From Sabulibacter ruber (GTDB lineage: Bacteria; Bacteroidota; Bacteroidia; Cytophagales; Hymenobacteraceae), in contig NZ_JAFFID010000001.1 of NCBI RefSeq assembly GCF_017355955.1, positions 1,674,001-1,738,000 of the forward strand: 64,000 nucleotides of DNA. Direction: 5' to 3'. The number at the start of each line of letters is the position of its first letter. Positions within the stretch are counted from its first letter, which is position 1. Position numbers and translations under genes: made by a program. A model generated the notes under the pieces. The model did not search any database. It was not told where the DNA came from and saw only the letters and a program-made list of their open reading frames with translations. This document shows positions 42,209 to 50,956 of the stretch, piece by piece.

Positions 42209-44395
42209 TTATTTCTCTTCTTTCACTTTAATGTCGGTGCCCAGGCGTTGCAGGTAGGCAATAAGGGCCACAATCTCTTTCTCTGGTTTCACCTCTATGT
42301 TCTCTTTTTTGAGCTCGGCGGTGATTTCGCGGGCCTGGCGCATCAGGTCTTCGTTGGCTTTCTCGGCGTAGCCGGGCTCGTACGGAGTTCCTAAGCTGGC
42401 CAGAGTCTCAATCTTAGCTTTGGTGTCTGAGGTGTCCAGGTCTTTTTCCAGCAACCAGGGGTACGCCGGCATGATAGAACCCGGAGACATAGAGGTGGGA
42501 TCCAGCATGTGGTGGTAGTGCCAGCTATGCGGGTACTTCCCTCCTACCCGGTGCAAATCCGGACCGGTACGTTTAGAGCCCCACAGGAACGGACGGTCAT
42601 ACACAAACTCGCCGGCTTTGGAGTACTCCCCGTAGCGCTCGGTCTCTGAGCGGAACGGACGCACCATCTGAGAGTGACAGTTCACGCAGCCTTCTTTGAT
42701 GTAGACATCGCGGCCCTGCAACTCAAGGGCAGTGTAAGGTTTCACGCTCTCAATGGTAGGCACGTTAGATTCTACCAGGAACGTGGGGATCATCTCCACC
42801 AGACCACCAATCAAGATGGCGATGGTGGCGAACACGGCCATTTGAACCGGACGGCGCTCGATCAGTCGGTGCCAGTGGCCACCCGCGTGCTCGCCGCCGG
42901 CAGTGATTTTAGCAGCAGGCATCAACGGTACCGCCTGGGCTTCTTCGTTGGCTAAGAGAGAACCGCTTTTCACGGTTTTCACTACGTTGTAGATCATCAG
43001 GAACACTCCGCCTAAGTAGAGCACCCCGCCAATGCCGCGCAGGTAGTACATAGGCACAATCTGCAGCACGGTCTCCAGGAAGTTAGAGTACTGGAGCATG
43101 CCCTCGTTGTTGAACTGCTTCCACATGAGGCCTTGGGTGAACCCAGCCCAATACATAGGCACAGCATAGAACAGGATACCCAGCGTGCCTAACCAGAAAT
43201 GCCAGTTGGCCAGTTTTTTAGAGTACAGCTCGGTGCGGAAGATGCGGGGCAACAACCAGTACAGGATACCGAAGGTCAGGAAACCGTTCCAGCCCAGGGC
43301 ACCTACGTGTACGTGGGCTACTATCCAGTCAGTGTAGTGGGCAATGGCGTTCACGTTTTTCAGGGACAGCATAGGGCCCTCAAAGGTGGCCATCCCGTAG
43401 GCCGTGATGGCTACTACCATGAATTTCAGCACCGGCTCCGTGCGTACTTTATCCCAGGCCCCGCGCAAAGTCAGAAGACCATTGATCATCCCGCCCCAGC
43501 TGGGGGCAATCAGCATCACAGAGAACACCACGCCCAATGATTGCGCCCAGTCTGGCAGAGCGGTGTACAGCAAGTGGTGAGGACCAGCCCAGATGTAGAT
43601 AAAGATCAAAGACCAGAAGTGGATGATAGACAAGCGGTAAGAGTATACCGGGCGGTTCGCGGCTTTGGGCAGAAAGTAGTACATCATGCCCAGGTAAGGC
43701 GTAGTTAAGAAGAACGCCACTGCGTTGTGGCCATACCACCACTGCACCAGCGCATCCTGCACCCCGGCGTAGCCAGAGTAGCTTTTAAAGAACGTTACCG
43801 GAATCTCATAGGAGTTTACCAGGTGCAGCACGGCCACTGTCAAAAACGTTGCGATGTAGAACCAGATGCCCACGTACATGTGGCGCTCGCGGCGTTTGAT
43901 GATGGTCCCGAACATGTTCCAGCCGAACACCACCCAGATCAAGGTAATGGCAATGTCAATGGGCCACTCCAGCTCGGCGTACTCTTTAGAGGTAGTCAGA
44001 CCCAACGGGAGGGTAATCACCGCCGATAAGATCACCAACTGCCAGCCCCAGAAGTGGATTTTACTCAAGACATCTGAGTACATTCTGGTTTTGCAAAGGC
44101 GCTGCAAAGAGTAGTACACGCCCATGAAGATCCCGTTGCCCACAAAGGCGAAGATCACGGCGTTGGTATGCAGGGGCCGTACCCGCCCAAAGGTGGTATA
44201 CTCGGTGTCCATGTTGAGCTCGGGGCGCGCCAACTGAAACGCGATGATCACCCCGATGAGCATTCCGGCTACGCCCCAGAACAGGGTGGCATAGGCGAAA
44301 TCGCGGACAATCTTGTTGTCATAGTAGAATGTTTCTACGGTGCGGACGCTGGATTTAAGCGCCTCGCCCGGAGCTTTTAGAACCTCAGCTAACAT
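42209..44395 (-). CDS. Fused cytochrome cbb3 oxidase subunits CcoN-CcoO
   Basis: 728 residues from ATG 44395, which overlaps ccoS by 11 bp; a TTG 23 codons upstream is less likely. Residues ~1-480 are CcoN, the heme-copper catalytic subunit with ~12 helices and His ligands (RVRPLHTNAVIF, QWWYGHNAVAFF, IVAHVHVGALGWNG). Residues ~520-728 are CcoO: one membrane helix, then heme c CVNCH in EGCVNCHSQMVRPF, and MSPGSIMPAYPWL with the Met ligand. The enzyme reduces O2 with high affinity in the inner membrane. The NO fusion is known in Bacteroidota. Confidence 0.96.
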   Translation of the reverse strand: MLAEVLKAPGEALKSSVRTVETFYYDNKIVRDFAYATLFWGVAGMLIGVIIAFQLARPELNMDTEYTTFGRVRPLHTNAVIFAFVGNGIFMGVYYSLQRLCKTRMYSDVLSKIHFWGWQLVILSAVITLPLGLTTSKEYAELEWPIDIAITLIWVVFGWNMFGTIIKRRERHMYVGIWFYIATFLTVAVLHLVNSYEIPVTFFKSYSGYAGVQDALVQWWYGHNAVAFFLTTPYLGMMYYFLPKAANRPVYSYRLSIIHFWSLIFIYIWAGPHHLLYTALPDWAQSLGVVFSVMLIAPSWGGMINGLLTLRGAWDKVRTEPVLKFMVVAITAYGMATFEGPMLSLKNVNAIAHYTDWIVAHVHVGALGWNGFLTFGILYWLLPRIFRTELYSKKLANWHFWLGTLGILFYAVPMYWAGFTQGLMWKQFNNEGMLQYSNFLETVLQIVPMYYLRGIGGVLYLGGVFLMIYNVVKTVKSGSLLANEEAQAVPLMPAAKITAGGEHAGGHWHRLIERRPVQMAVFATIAILIGGLVEMIPTFLVESNVPTIESVKPYTALELQGRDVYIKEGCVNCHSQMVRPFRSETERYGEYSKAGEFVYDRPFLWGSKRTGPDLHRVGGKYPHSWHYHHMLDPTSMSPGSIMPAYPWLLEKDLDTSDTKAKIETLASLGTPYEPGYAEKANEDLMRQAREITAELKKENIEVKPEKEIVALIAYLQRLGTDIKVKEEK

Positions 44396-44591
44396 GTGCG
44401 GTGTCCTCCATTGGTTTAGTAGAAATTGAAGTAATGGTCTGTTTTTTGGTGAGTTCGTTGTCAAAGAGAATGCGCACGGAGGGTGTGTAGTCGTCCTCGT
44501 ACTGGCCGGACCGCACCGCCCACAGGAACGCCCCCAGAAACAGGATGGCCACCAGAAGACTGATGCAGATTAAAAGAAAGATGATGTTCAT
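44385..44591 (-). CDS. ccoS: Cytochrome cbb3 assembly protein CcoS
   Basis: 68 residues. One membrane helix (FLLICISLLVAILFLGAFLWAV) is followed by RSGQYEDDYTPSVRILFD, the CcoS signature. It helps insert heme and copper into CcoN. The first gene of the operon; its 3' end overlaps ccoNO. The copper ATPase ccoI, often upstream, is not in the window; instead REP elements and the transposase lie there. Confidence 0.92.
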   Translation of the reverse strand: MNIIFLLICISLLVAILFLGAFLWAVRSGQYEDDYTPSVRILFDNELTKKQTITSISTKPMEDTAHVS

Positions 44592-44780
44592 GGCGCTGCC
44601 GGTTTTTCTCTCCTGAAACAGGCGGCAGCGGTAGAGTAGTGAAGTTGGCTCCCTCGGCGCTTACCTGGCCCTTTCAGTTGTTACAAAGGTCCGGGAAAGG
44701 TTGCGCGGAAAAGATGACGTGCGTCAGTTTAGGGGGTGATTGATGTCAGAGGGGGTATTTGGAGATTGAGATGGGCAAAA

Positions 44781-44863
44781 GGCACGGAAGTAAATCCGCG
44801 CCATAGCTTGTCAAGAGGGGTTTGATTTAGATGTGCAAAAGGCACGGAAGTAACTTCCGCGCC
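44781..44863. repeat. Two REP palindromes upstream of the RAYT gene
   Basis: REP units at 44781-44802 and 44841-44863 in the same orientation (GGCACGGAAGT...CCGCGCC type), each preceded by GGGCAAAA or GTGCAAAA and followed by ATAGCTT, so a ~60-bp unit is directly repeated. Confidence 0.8.
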
Positions 44864-44928
44864 ATAGCTTGAATATTAACAACTTAGGCTTTAGACCTAT
44901 TTTATGAAAAACTACATTAGCCCACAAT

Positions 44929-44951
44929 GGCGCGGAAGTCACTTCCGTGCC
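44929..44951. repeat. REP palindrome, inverted, upstream of the RAYT gene
   Basis: The opposite orientation of the two preceding units (GGCGCGGAAGT...CCGTGCC), 62 bp before the transposase start. With them it forms the usual inverted REP arrangement. Confidence 0.8.
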
Positions 44952-45013
44952 TTACCTCCTTCTTTCCCGTAAAATAGCAGCACCGCAAGACCAAACCACG
45001 CCTCCTTTAACTA

Positions 45014-45565
45014 ATGAGTGAGAAATATAAAGTCCGCGATCAGGAGAAAGTTTACTTTATCACGTTTGCCGTGGTTGGCTGGGCAGATGTATTCACCCGG
45101 CGGGAATACAAAGACATTGTAGTAGAGAGCCTACAGTACTGCCAGCTAAAGAAAGGGCTTCAAATCTATGCCTGGTGCATTATGTCTAATCACCTTCATC
45201 TTGCTTTAAGTACAGAAGGCACTATTACTTTATCAGACATCATCCGGGATTTCAAGAAGTACACTTCTGTTGCTTTATTGAGGGCAATCCAGGAAAATAT
45301 ACAGGAGAGCAGAAAAGAGTGGCTGCTTCACTTGTTCAAAACAGCGGCAGAAGGAAGCAGTAAACATCAAAAATTCCAGTTCTGGCAGAACCAGTACCAC
45401 CCTGTAGAACTCAGCAGCAATGAGAAACAACAACGCTGCCTGGACTACATCCATCACAACCCAGTAGAAGCAGGTTTGGTCAGAGAAGCCGCAGATTACA
45501 TCTATTGCAGCGCGATTGATTATGCCGGAGGAACAGGGCTTTTGAAAATTAACTTCATGGAGTAA
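45014..45565 (+). CDS. REP-associated tyrosine transposase (RAYT, IS200-like Y1 fold)
   Basis: 183 residues. The HUH metal site is SNHLHLAL (H60, H62) and the catalytic Tyr is Y145 in DYIHHNPVEAGLV, with VYFITFAVVGWADVF at the N-terminus. Both active-site parts are intact, so it may be active. RAYTs cut and move single-stranded REP hairpins; here REPs lie at 44781, 44841 and 44929 upstream and 45573 downstream, and three more at ~27.6 kb. It is GC-poorer than the cbb3 genes. Unlike IS elements, RAYTs are usually single copy per genome. Confidence 0.93.
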   Translation: MSEKYKVRDQEKVYFITFAVVGWADVFTRREYKDIVVESLQYCQLKKGLQIYAWCIMSNHLHLALSTEGTITLSDIIRDFKKYTSVALLRAIQENIQESRKEWLLHLFKTAAEGSSKHQKFQFWQNQYHPVELSSNEKQQRCLDYIHHNPVEAGLVREAADYIYCSAIDYAGGTGLLKINFME

Positions 45566-45572
45566 CCCATTA

Positions 45573-45594
45573 GGCACGGAAGTAAATCCGCGCC
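45573..45594. repeat. REP palindrome just downstream of the RAYT gene
   Basis: Same orientation and same AAATCC variant as the unit at 44781-44802, starting 7 bp after the transposase stop. The pair brackets the gene. Confidence 0.8.
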
Positions 45595-45659
45595 ATAGAG
45601 GATATATTTTTACTACTTTAATGCAAAAGTAGATTTACTAATAACTTTTAATCATAGCT

Positions 45660-46784
45660 ATGAATGGTGATGTGTATATACTCGGTGCAGGAGCATCTTT
45701 TGAATCGGGCGCTCCTTTAATGAATAACTTTTTAGATGTTGCTGAAGATTTGCTTCGCAAAGAGGCTTTTGAGGATGATGATTCAGAAAAAATACAGTTA
45801 GTGTTTGATCTAATAAGCGAACTGCAAATTGTCCATTCAAAAGCACAGTTAGACCTAAACAATATAGAATCTCTTTTTGGAGCAATAGAAATGGGAATAA
45901 TACTTGGTAGATTAACATCTAAATCCCAAGATATAGTTAAGTATAAAGAAGCGTTAACAACTCTAATTTCAAAAACATTGATAAAATCAATGCTTTTCCC
46001 TTTCATTATAAAGCCTGGCTATGTGCATCATCCAACTTTCAAATCATCCGATAGCTACAATCATTTCACCCAACTACTTAAGAACGAAAAGAACCAAAAA
46101 CCTTCAGTTCTGACTTTTAACTATGATTTGGGCTTAGAACTAGGCTTTCATTATAATGATGTTAAAATCAACTACAGATTAGATGATGACACCTCAGGTC
46201 TGAATCTTTTGAAGCTACATGGCTCCATAAATTGGTACACTAATGCAAGTACTCTTAAAGGGAAAATCAAATATTTATCAGTAGAAGATGTAAACAACTG
46301 GATTAGAAATGATTATTCGAGAAACAGATATATAGAAAGGAACAGGTATACCTTTGATATTGACAAATATTTAAATTTATCAGGAGCAAACGAACAACAG
46401 GATATAGAGGCTGTAATTATTCCTCCTACTTGGAATAAAACCGAATACCAAGGCCAACTTACTAGAGTATGGGAAGCCGCTGCTGATGAATTAAGTAAAG
46501 CTCAGAACATTTACATACTGGGGTATTCTCTCCCAGAAAGTGATTCATTTTTCAGGTATTTATTTGCTTTAGGAACAATTAGCAAAAACAGAATTCGAAA
46601 TATTGTTGTCTATAATCCTGAAAGCTCTGGCGACACAGAAGCTCGTTTCAGACGATTATTCGGCTTATCCACCGAAAGTAGGTTTCAGTACAAACCACTC
46701 AAGTTCTCTGAAGCAATCCAAGATATTGCAAGAAGTAAAGGCATTGAAATCACAAACAATAGTCCTAAAGTTTGGACAGTATGA
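45660..46784 (+). CDS. SIR2-like domain protein, AT-rich, possible defence NADase
   Basis: 374 residues, no membrane segment. The NAD-binding motif is GAGASFESGAP (9-19). TFNYD (152-156) and KLHGSINWY with H187 match the Asn/Asp and His positions of SIR2-like (SIR2_2 type) domains, and ILGYSLPESDSFFRYLF (~287-302) is a common C-terminal block of these proteins. Bacterial proteins of this kind often hydrolyse NAD+ on phage infection (Thoeris, DSR, SIR2-HerA). No partner gene such as HerA, TIR or Argonaute is adjacent; the domain stands nearly alone. Base composition is ~33% GC against ~50% around it, a sign of recent transfer, next to a RAYT. Antiphage role is inference. Confidence 0.8.
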   Translation: MNGDVYILGAGASFESGAPLMNNFLDVAEDLLRKEAFEDDDSEKIQLVFDLISELQIVHSKAQLDLNNIESLFGAIEMGIILGRLTSKSQDIVKYKEALTTLISKTLIKSMLFPFIIKPGYVHHPTFKSSDSYNHFTQLLKNEKNQKPSVLTFNYDLGLELGFHYNDVKINYRLDDDTSGLNLLKLHGSINWYTNASTLKGKIKYLSVEDVNNWIRNDYSRNRYIERNRYTFDIDKYLNLSGANEQQDIEAVIIPPTWNKTEYQGQLTRVWEAAADELSKAQNIYILGYSLPESDSFFRYLFALGTISKNRIRNIVVYNPESSGDTEARFRRLFGLSTESRFQYKPLKFSEAIQDIARSKGIEITNNSPKVWTV

Positions 46785-46812
46785 TTCAAGCAAATATATA
46801 TCTTAAACTTTG

Positions 46813-47475
46813 ATGGGATCTTATAAGATACAATCCCGCCCCCTACTCAACTCCAAAACCGTTTTCTTTATCACGCTTCTGGTACTGGCCTTAACCATAG
46901 TGGGCGTTTATGCTTTTGGCTTAGGCCGGCACCATACCTTCTTTCAAAATTCACTGCTCTCCACTACCCTGCTGTCAATTGCATTTTTTGGGTTTGTAAG
47001 CATTGGGTTATACCGGGGTGTGAAACTCAGAGATACGCTTGGCAATGTTGCAGATAGGTTTAGTTTAAGGAGGGGTAAAGGAGAAGATCGCAGCAGTTTG
47101 CTGAACCTGGCAGACGCGCTTCCTTCCTTTTCCAAAGGCGGTTCCTCCGGTTCTTCAGGCAGCAGTTTCGATTTTGACTTTGATGATGGGGAGGGTTGCC
47201 TGGCGGTGTTGGTGGGTATTCTGCTCTGGATTGTTACCGCCGTTGTTCTATCGGTGGTGCTATGGTTATTTGGGGAGGTGTTGGTTGTAGCCGTTGGCAT
47301 GTTCATGGCCATGCTCTATTGGGTCTTCTTCCGGGCGTTGCGGTTGGTGTTCCGGCATTCGCGCCAAACCAAAGGCCGGCTTGTTCCAAGTTTGGGCTAC
47401 GGACTGCTTTACACGTTTCTTTACAACAGCTGGATTTACGGCATTTTTGTGTTGGTAGAGTATCTGCGAGGGTAA
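46813..47475 (+). CDS. Membrane protein with Gly/Ser and Phe/Asp loop
   Basis: 220 residues from ATG 46813 (TTG one codon earlier also possible). Four membrane segments (~14-36, 45-62, ~132-170, ~190-215). Between the second and third lies a basic stretch, then SKGGSSGSSGSS and FDFDFDDGEGC, an acidic patch. No family recognised. It starts 28 bp after the SIR2-like gene but has host-like composition, so it may be older than, and unrelated to, the acquired gene. Confidence 0.65.
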   Translation: MGSYKIQSRPLLNSKTVFFITLLVLALTIVGVYAFGLGRHHTFFQNSLLSTTLLSIAFFGFVSIGLYRGVKLRDTLGNVADRFSLRRGKGEDRSSLLNLADALPSFSKGGSSGSSGSSFDFDFDDGEGCLAVLVGILLWIVTAVVLSVVLWLFGEVLVVAVGMFMAMLYWVFFRALRLVFRHSRQTKGRLVPSLGYGLLYTFLYNSWIYGIFVLVEYLRG

Positions 47476-47480
47476 AACAA

Positions 47481-47512
47481 TTTGGGGCCGTTTTCTCAAA
47501 AACGGCCCCAAA
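47481..47512. terminator. Dispersed palindrome copy, short perfect form
   Basis: TTTGGGGCCGTTTT and AAAACGGCCCCAAA arms around CTCA, between convergent genes. Confidence 0.75.
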
Positions 47513-47537
47513 CAGATATAGTAAAAACAATCAATAC

Positions 47538-47894
47538 TTATTCTACTGCCGGCTGTTCTTCCATAAAGTCTGCAAGGGCATCGTATCTACCTTTAGGATC
47601 ATCGCCGAACCGGTTTGTATAGGAATCTCCGTCTTTGAACAACAACACCAATACATAGAAAGGTACCAGCTGGAACCAGCCAGAACGGTCAAGATCATGG
47701 CAGCGCTTGGCACCCTGGGCCCAGAGAAACCAAATCAAGGGTACGTACAAAAGCAGGAACAGCCATAAAGTAGCTTCATCATTAGAGGCAGCTAGTACAT
47801 TAAGGGTAAAGGAAAGTGGTACATAGATCAGAAAACTAAGGCCGTACTCTAGCCTTCTGGCTCTTCCCTTAAAGGAAAATGGGGCTTTGAACAT
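47538..47894 (-). CDS. DUF805 membrane protein
   Basis: 118 residues. FSFKGRARRLEYGLSFLIY at the N-terminus and AQGAKRCHDLDRSGWFQLVPFY in the middle are DUF805 hallmarks. Three to four membrane helices. It ends with NRFGDDPKG, also typical. Function is unknown. It converges on the preceding membrane-protein gene with a palindrome between. Confidence 0.9.
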   Translation of the reverse strand: MFKAPFSFKGRARRLEYGLSFLIYVPLSFTLNVLAASNDEATLWLFLLLYVPLIWFLWAQGAKRCHDLDRSGWFQLVPFYVLVLLFKDGDSYTNRFGDDPKGRYDALADFMEEQPAVE

Positions 47895-48097
47895 TGAATA
47901 AAGGGTGGTCTGTGAAAGAATATTGAATTTATGATTTAATAATAATCATATTTCCCCAGCTTTCATACACCAGATAACCAAGAAGTATAAATTTTAAAAG
48001 AACTTTTAGTTGGTTAAGCCTGTAACCCTAAAAAGGAGGCCAGAAATTCCTTCAATTCTCATCTATGCCTTTAGAGCGAAGAGATACCTTTACCTGG

Positions 48098-48586
48098 TTA
48101 CAACGGCACCACTTTCTCGGGTTCATTGGTAGAGGCAATGCATTCCAGCTTCCAGTTGCCGTCTTGCTGCTTGCGGTAAATGGAGACCCAGGCATAATGA
48201 GTGGTTTCCTCTATGTTCCGGCCCAAGCTGTCTTTGGTAGTCAAAACTACCAGTTTGTCCACCACGGTGTAGGCCAACGTGCGGTCCTCTGAGAACCGGA
48301 TCACGGGCGGCTTCACATCATCCCACTTCCTGAACTCCACAGAGTTGAAATAGCTTTGAAAAGCCGCTGCATCCTGGTCGCCGGAACCCACGTGAATTTT
48401 CCCGGCGTTCACACTGATCATGTCTGGGGAGGAGTGGGCGAGCATGGCCTTCGCGTCTTTCCCGAAGTGCGCCTGGCGCTGCTGCTCATGCAGCTGTAAC
48501 AGCCGGGCCGTTTCTTCTTCCACGGAGGAAGTCCTGGAACAAGAGAAAGCCAGCAGGGAGAAAAGCAAAAACACTGATTTTTTCAT
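48098..48586 (-). CDS. NTF2/SnoaL-like lipoprotein
   Basis: 162 residues. The signal ends LLAFSC (C16), a lipobox. The mature protein has the alpha+beta cone pattern of DUF4440/SnoaL-like domains: ARLLQLHEQQRQAHFGKDAKAML, ISVNAGKIHVGSGDQDAAAF and HYAWVSIYRKQQDGNWKLECIAST. Such proteins bind small hydrophobic ligands; enzymatic residues cannot be assigned. Stands alone. Confidence 0.85.
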   Translation of the reverse strand: MKKSVFLLFSLLAFSCSRTSSVEEETARLLQLHEQQRQAHFGKDAKAMLAHSSPDMISVNAGKIHVGSGDQDAAAFQSYFNSVEFRKWDDVKPPVIRFSEDRTLAYTVVDKLVVLTTKDSLGRNIEETTHYAWVSIYRKQQDGNWKLECIASTNEPEKVVPL

Positions 48587-48951
48587 AGGAAGAGAAGAGT
48601 TTAAGCCTTAAATCAGAAAAGAAATAACTGTGGCAGGAGAACCAAAAGCACCCTCCGCAATAGAAGTAAACCCTACCTGCGTTTAGCGCCTGATTTTCAA
48701 AAAACAGGGTGAAAAGGAAGTCATCTAAATGTACAGGAAATCTCCCTTTTCCGCCGGGTTTTCTAGCATAGAACCGATGATCAGCATAGGGGTTCCCTAC
48801 AGAATTTTCGTCTTTTCAATAGCCACCTGTCACTCTCCTGCAGCACTCATCGGTCTTTTCAGAATGCTTTTCAGGAAAGGGTAAATACAATAAATCAGTA
48901 GAAATATAGTTTTATTCTATATTCTGATACAAGCATTCAACACTACTTCCT
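48587..48951. other. Intergenic region between the lipoprotein and lepB
   Basis: About 365 bp between divergent genes. It holds a degenerate palindrome copy (48678-48717). No exact TAnnTTTG element was found; TATATTCTG near 48917 may be a weak -7 for lepB. Confidence 0.35.
48678..48717. repeat. Dispersed palindrome, degenerate copy
   Basis: CTGCGTTTAGCGCCTGATTTTC followed by AAAAAACAGGGTGAAAAGG. Confidence 0.4.
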
Positions 48952-50052
48952 ATGACCCTGAAATTCTGGAACCGAAAAACCGATCCTACTCCCCCCAAGA
49001 AGAAGAAATCAGCGGCAAGGGAGTGGGCCGATGCCGTCATGTTTGCCGTGGTGTGCGCCACTATCATCCGGTGGCTCACCTTTGAGGCGTTTGCCATCCC
49101 CAGCTCGTCTATGGAGAAATCACTGCTCACCGGCGACTATCTCTTTGTGAGCAAGCTGCACTACGGCTCGCGCACGCCCCTTACGCCGGTGCAGGTACCG
49201 TTAACGCACCAGACCATCTGGGGCACCAACCTTCCCTCCTTCTCAGACATTGTGCAGTTGCCGTACCACCGCTTGCCGGGCTTCTCAGAGATCAAACACA
49301 ATGACCCGGTGGTGTTCAACCACCCCGAGGAAACGGAACGTCCCATTGACCTCAAAACCAACCTGATAAAGCGCTGCGTGGCCGTAGCCGGCGATACGTT
49401 TGAAATCAGGCAAGGCCAGGTGTACCTCAACGGCGCTCCCGCCCAGACCGATGCCCGGCTGCAGTTCAGCTACTACCTGCAAACCGACGGCTACGTGCAG
49501 GAGAAATTCTTTAAAAAGCAGGGCATTACCGAAGTGTACCCGGTACAAGGCGGCTATTACGTGCACACCCTGCCAGAAACCGCCGAAAAGCTACGGTCCT
49601 ATGACTTTATTAAAGACGTGGTTTCTCTCAAAGCCGCTCCCGGCCAGGCAGACCCACGGGTTTTCCCGCAAGCTCCTGCTACCCATGCCTGGAACCAGGA
49701 CAATTACGGGCCGCTGTACATCCCCAAAGCCGGCGCCACCGTGGCCATTACGCCGCAAACCCTGCCGCTGTATGAAAAGGCCATCCGGATCTATGAGCAC
49801 AACCCTGATGTGACGGTGAAAAACGGAAAACTCCTCCAAAACGGAAAAGAGCTCACCCGCTACACCTTCAAACAGAACTACTACTTCATGATGGGCGACA
49901 ACCGCCACAACTCCCACGATTCGCGCTACTGGGGTTTCGTGCCCGAAGAATACGTGGTAGGCAAAGCCGTGCTGGTCTGGATGTCGTCAGATTCCACCGC
50001 CTCTTTCACCAACAGAATCCGCTGGAACCGCCTGTTCCACACCATCAACTAG
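48952..50052 (+). CDS. lepB: Signal peptidase I
   Basis: 366 residues. One N-terminal membrane helix (~27-45). The catalytic dyad is S53 in IPSSSMEKSL and K140 in NLIKRCVAVAGD. Box D motifs follow: YFMMGDNRHNSHDSRYWGFVP near residue 310. A ~150-residue insert between boxes C and D, common in Bacteroidota, is present. The enzyme cleaves Sec and Tat signal peptides at the periplasmic side. Terminator at 50079. Confidence 0.95.
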   Translation: MTLKFWNRKTDPTPPKKKKSAAREWADAVMFAVVCATIIRWLTFEAFAIPSSSMEKSLLTGDYLFVSKLHYGSRTPLTPVQVPLTHQTIWGTNLPSFSDIVQLPYHRLPGFSEIKHNDPVVFNHPEETERPIDLKTNLIKRCVAVAGDTFEIRQGQVYLNGAPAQTDARLQFSYYLQTDGYVQEKFFKKQGITEVYPVQGGYYVHTLPETAEKLRSYDFIKDVVSLKAAPGQADPRVFPQAPATHAWNQDNYGPLYIPKAGATVAITPQTLPLYEKAIRIYEHNPDVTVKNGKLLQNGKELTRYTFKQNYYFMMGDNRHNSHDSRYWGFVPEEYVVGKAVLVWMSSDSTASFTNRIRWNRLFHTIN

Positions 50053-50078
50053 CATATCCCCCAATTTGCTTTCCTCAG

Positions 50079-50107
50079 AAACTCCACTGGTTGTTGCCGG
50101 TGGAGTT
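50079..50107 (+). terminator. lepB terminator
   Basis: AACTCCAC and GTGGAGTT arms followed by TTTTTATTT, 27 bp after the stop. Confidence 0.75.
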
Positions 50108-50241
50108 TTTTATTTGTGATTTTCTGAGTTTATTCAGGGTTGAAAAGGAGTCACTTTCCAAAAATCAACCTAGAAACAACGTTTATTTGATTCCAACCTA
50201 AAGGCATTAACTATCCAAAATTGCATCACTAATTATCTTAT

Positions 50242-50778
50242 ATGAAAAAAATTTTACCCACTCTTGTTTTTGCCTTCATCATGAATTCTTTGCATGCGCA
50301 GAGTACCACCCCTCCTGAAAAAATTAGCAGAAACACTGTCTTTTTGGAAATTGGAGGCAATAGTCTTGTTTACTCCCTGAACTATGACCGGATTTTAGTC
50401 AATAAACCAACGTTTAAACTGGCCGGACGCATTGGAGGCATGTACCTCAAAAACACCGGCATCATTGAAAATGGCGGCTATCATATGTATTCGTTTCCCT
50501 TAGAATTGTCTTACCTGCATGGTAAGGGCAATCATCACTTAGAAATAGGGGTTGGGGTGAACCCATCTATTGAGAAACAATTTGATTTTGACAGGACTAA
50601 TTATTCTATTTTCCCATTGGTGAGATTGGGTTATCGTTATCAAAGAAGTGATGGAGGTCTGTTTTTCAAAGCTGGTTTTACTCCCATTATACAAACCAGA
50701 AAAGACATCAAATACATTACCGATAGCCCTTTGGCTCCTTGGGGAGGTATAGCTATTGGTTACACATTGAAAAACTAA
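50242..50778 (+). CDS. Exported small beta-barrel-like protein
   Basis: 178 residues. The signal peptide ends SLHAQ. The mature protein has alternating polar/apolar strands with turn residues (LKLAGRIGGMYLKN; YSIFPLVRLGYRYQRS; GIAIGYTLKN), ending in aromatic/apolar residues as outer-membrane barrels do. It is AT-richer (~42% GC) than lepB. No family recognised. Stands alone. Confidence 0.75.
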   Translation: MKKILPTLVFAFIMNSLHAQSTTPPEKISRNTVFLEIGGNSLVYSLNYDRILVNKPTFKLAGRIGGMYLKNTGIIENGGYHMYSFPLELSYLHGKGNHHLEIGVGVNPSIEKQFDFDRTNYSIFPLVRLGYRYQRSDGGLFFKAGFTPIIQTRKDIKYITDSPLAPWGGIAIGYTLKN

Positions 50779-50893
50779 CCTGCGTGTGCTCCCCCCTGCT
50801 GCTTAACTGGCCAGTCTCTTTCTCATCTTTACTCAGGTACTTGTTTCCCTGAAGTAGGTCTACCTTCTTTTAACAGGGTACTTGCGCAATTTT

Positions 50894-50945
50894 AAAGAGC
50901 CGTTTCCTTCCTGATTTTGGTAAAACGGGCAGGAAACGGCTCTTT
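50894..50945. terminator. Dispersed palindrome copy acting as terminator
   Basis: AAAGAGCCGTTTCC and GGAAACGGCTCTTT arms around TTCCTGATTTTGG-type centre, with A-run and T-run flanks. Serves both convergent frames. Confidence 0.75.
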
Positions 50946-50956
50946 GATTTAGTCAC

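Noticed and set aside
45014..45565. Ordinary IS200/IS605 insertion sequence
   Set aside because: No TnpB, and the flanks are REP palindromes rather than IS ends; RAYT sequence features (YIHHNPVEAGLV) fit better.
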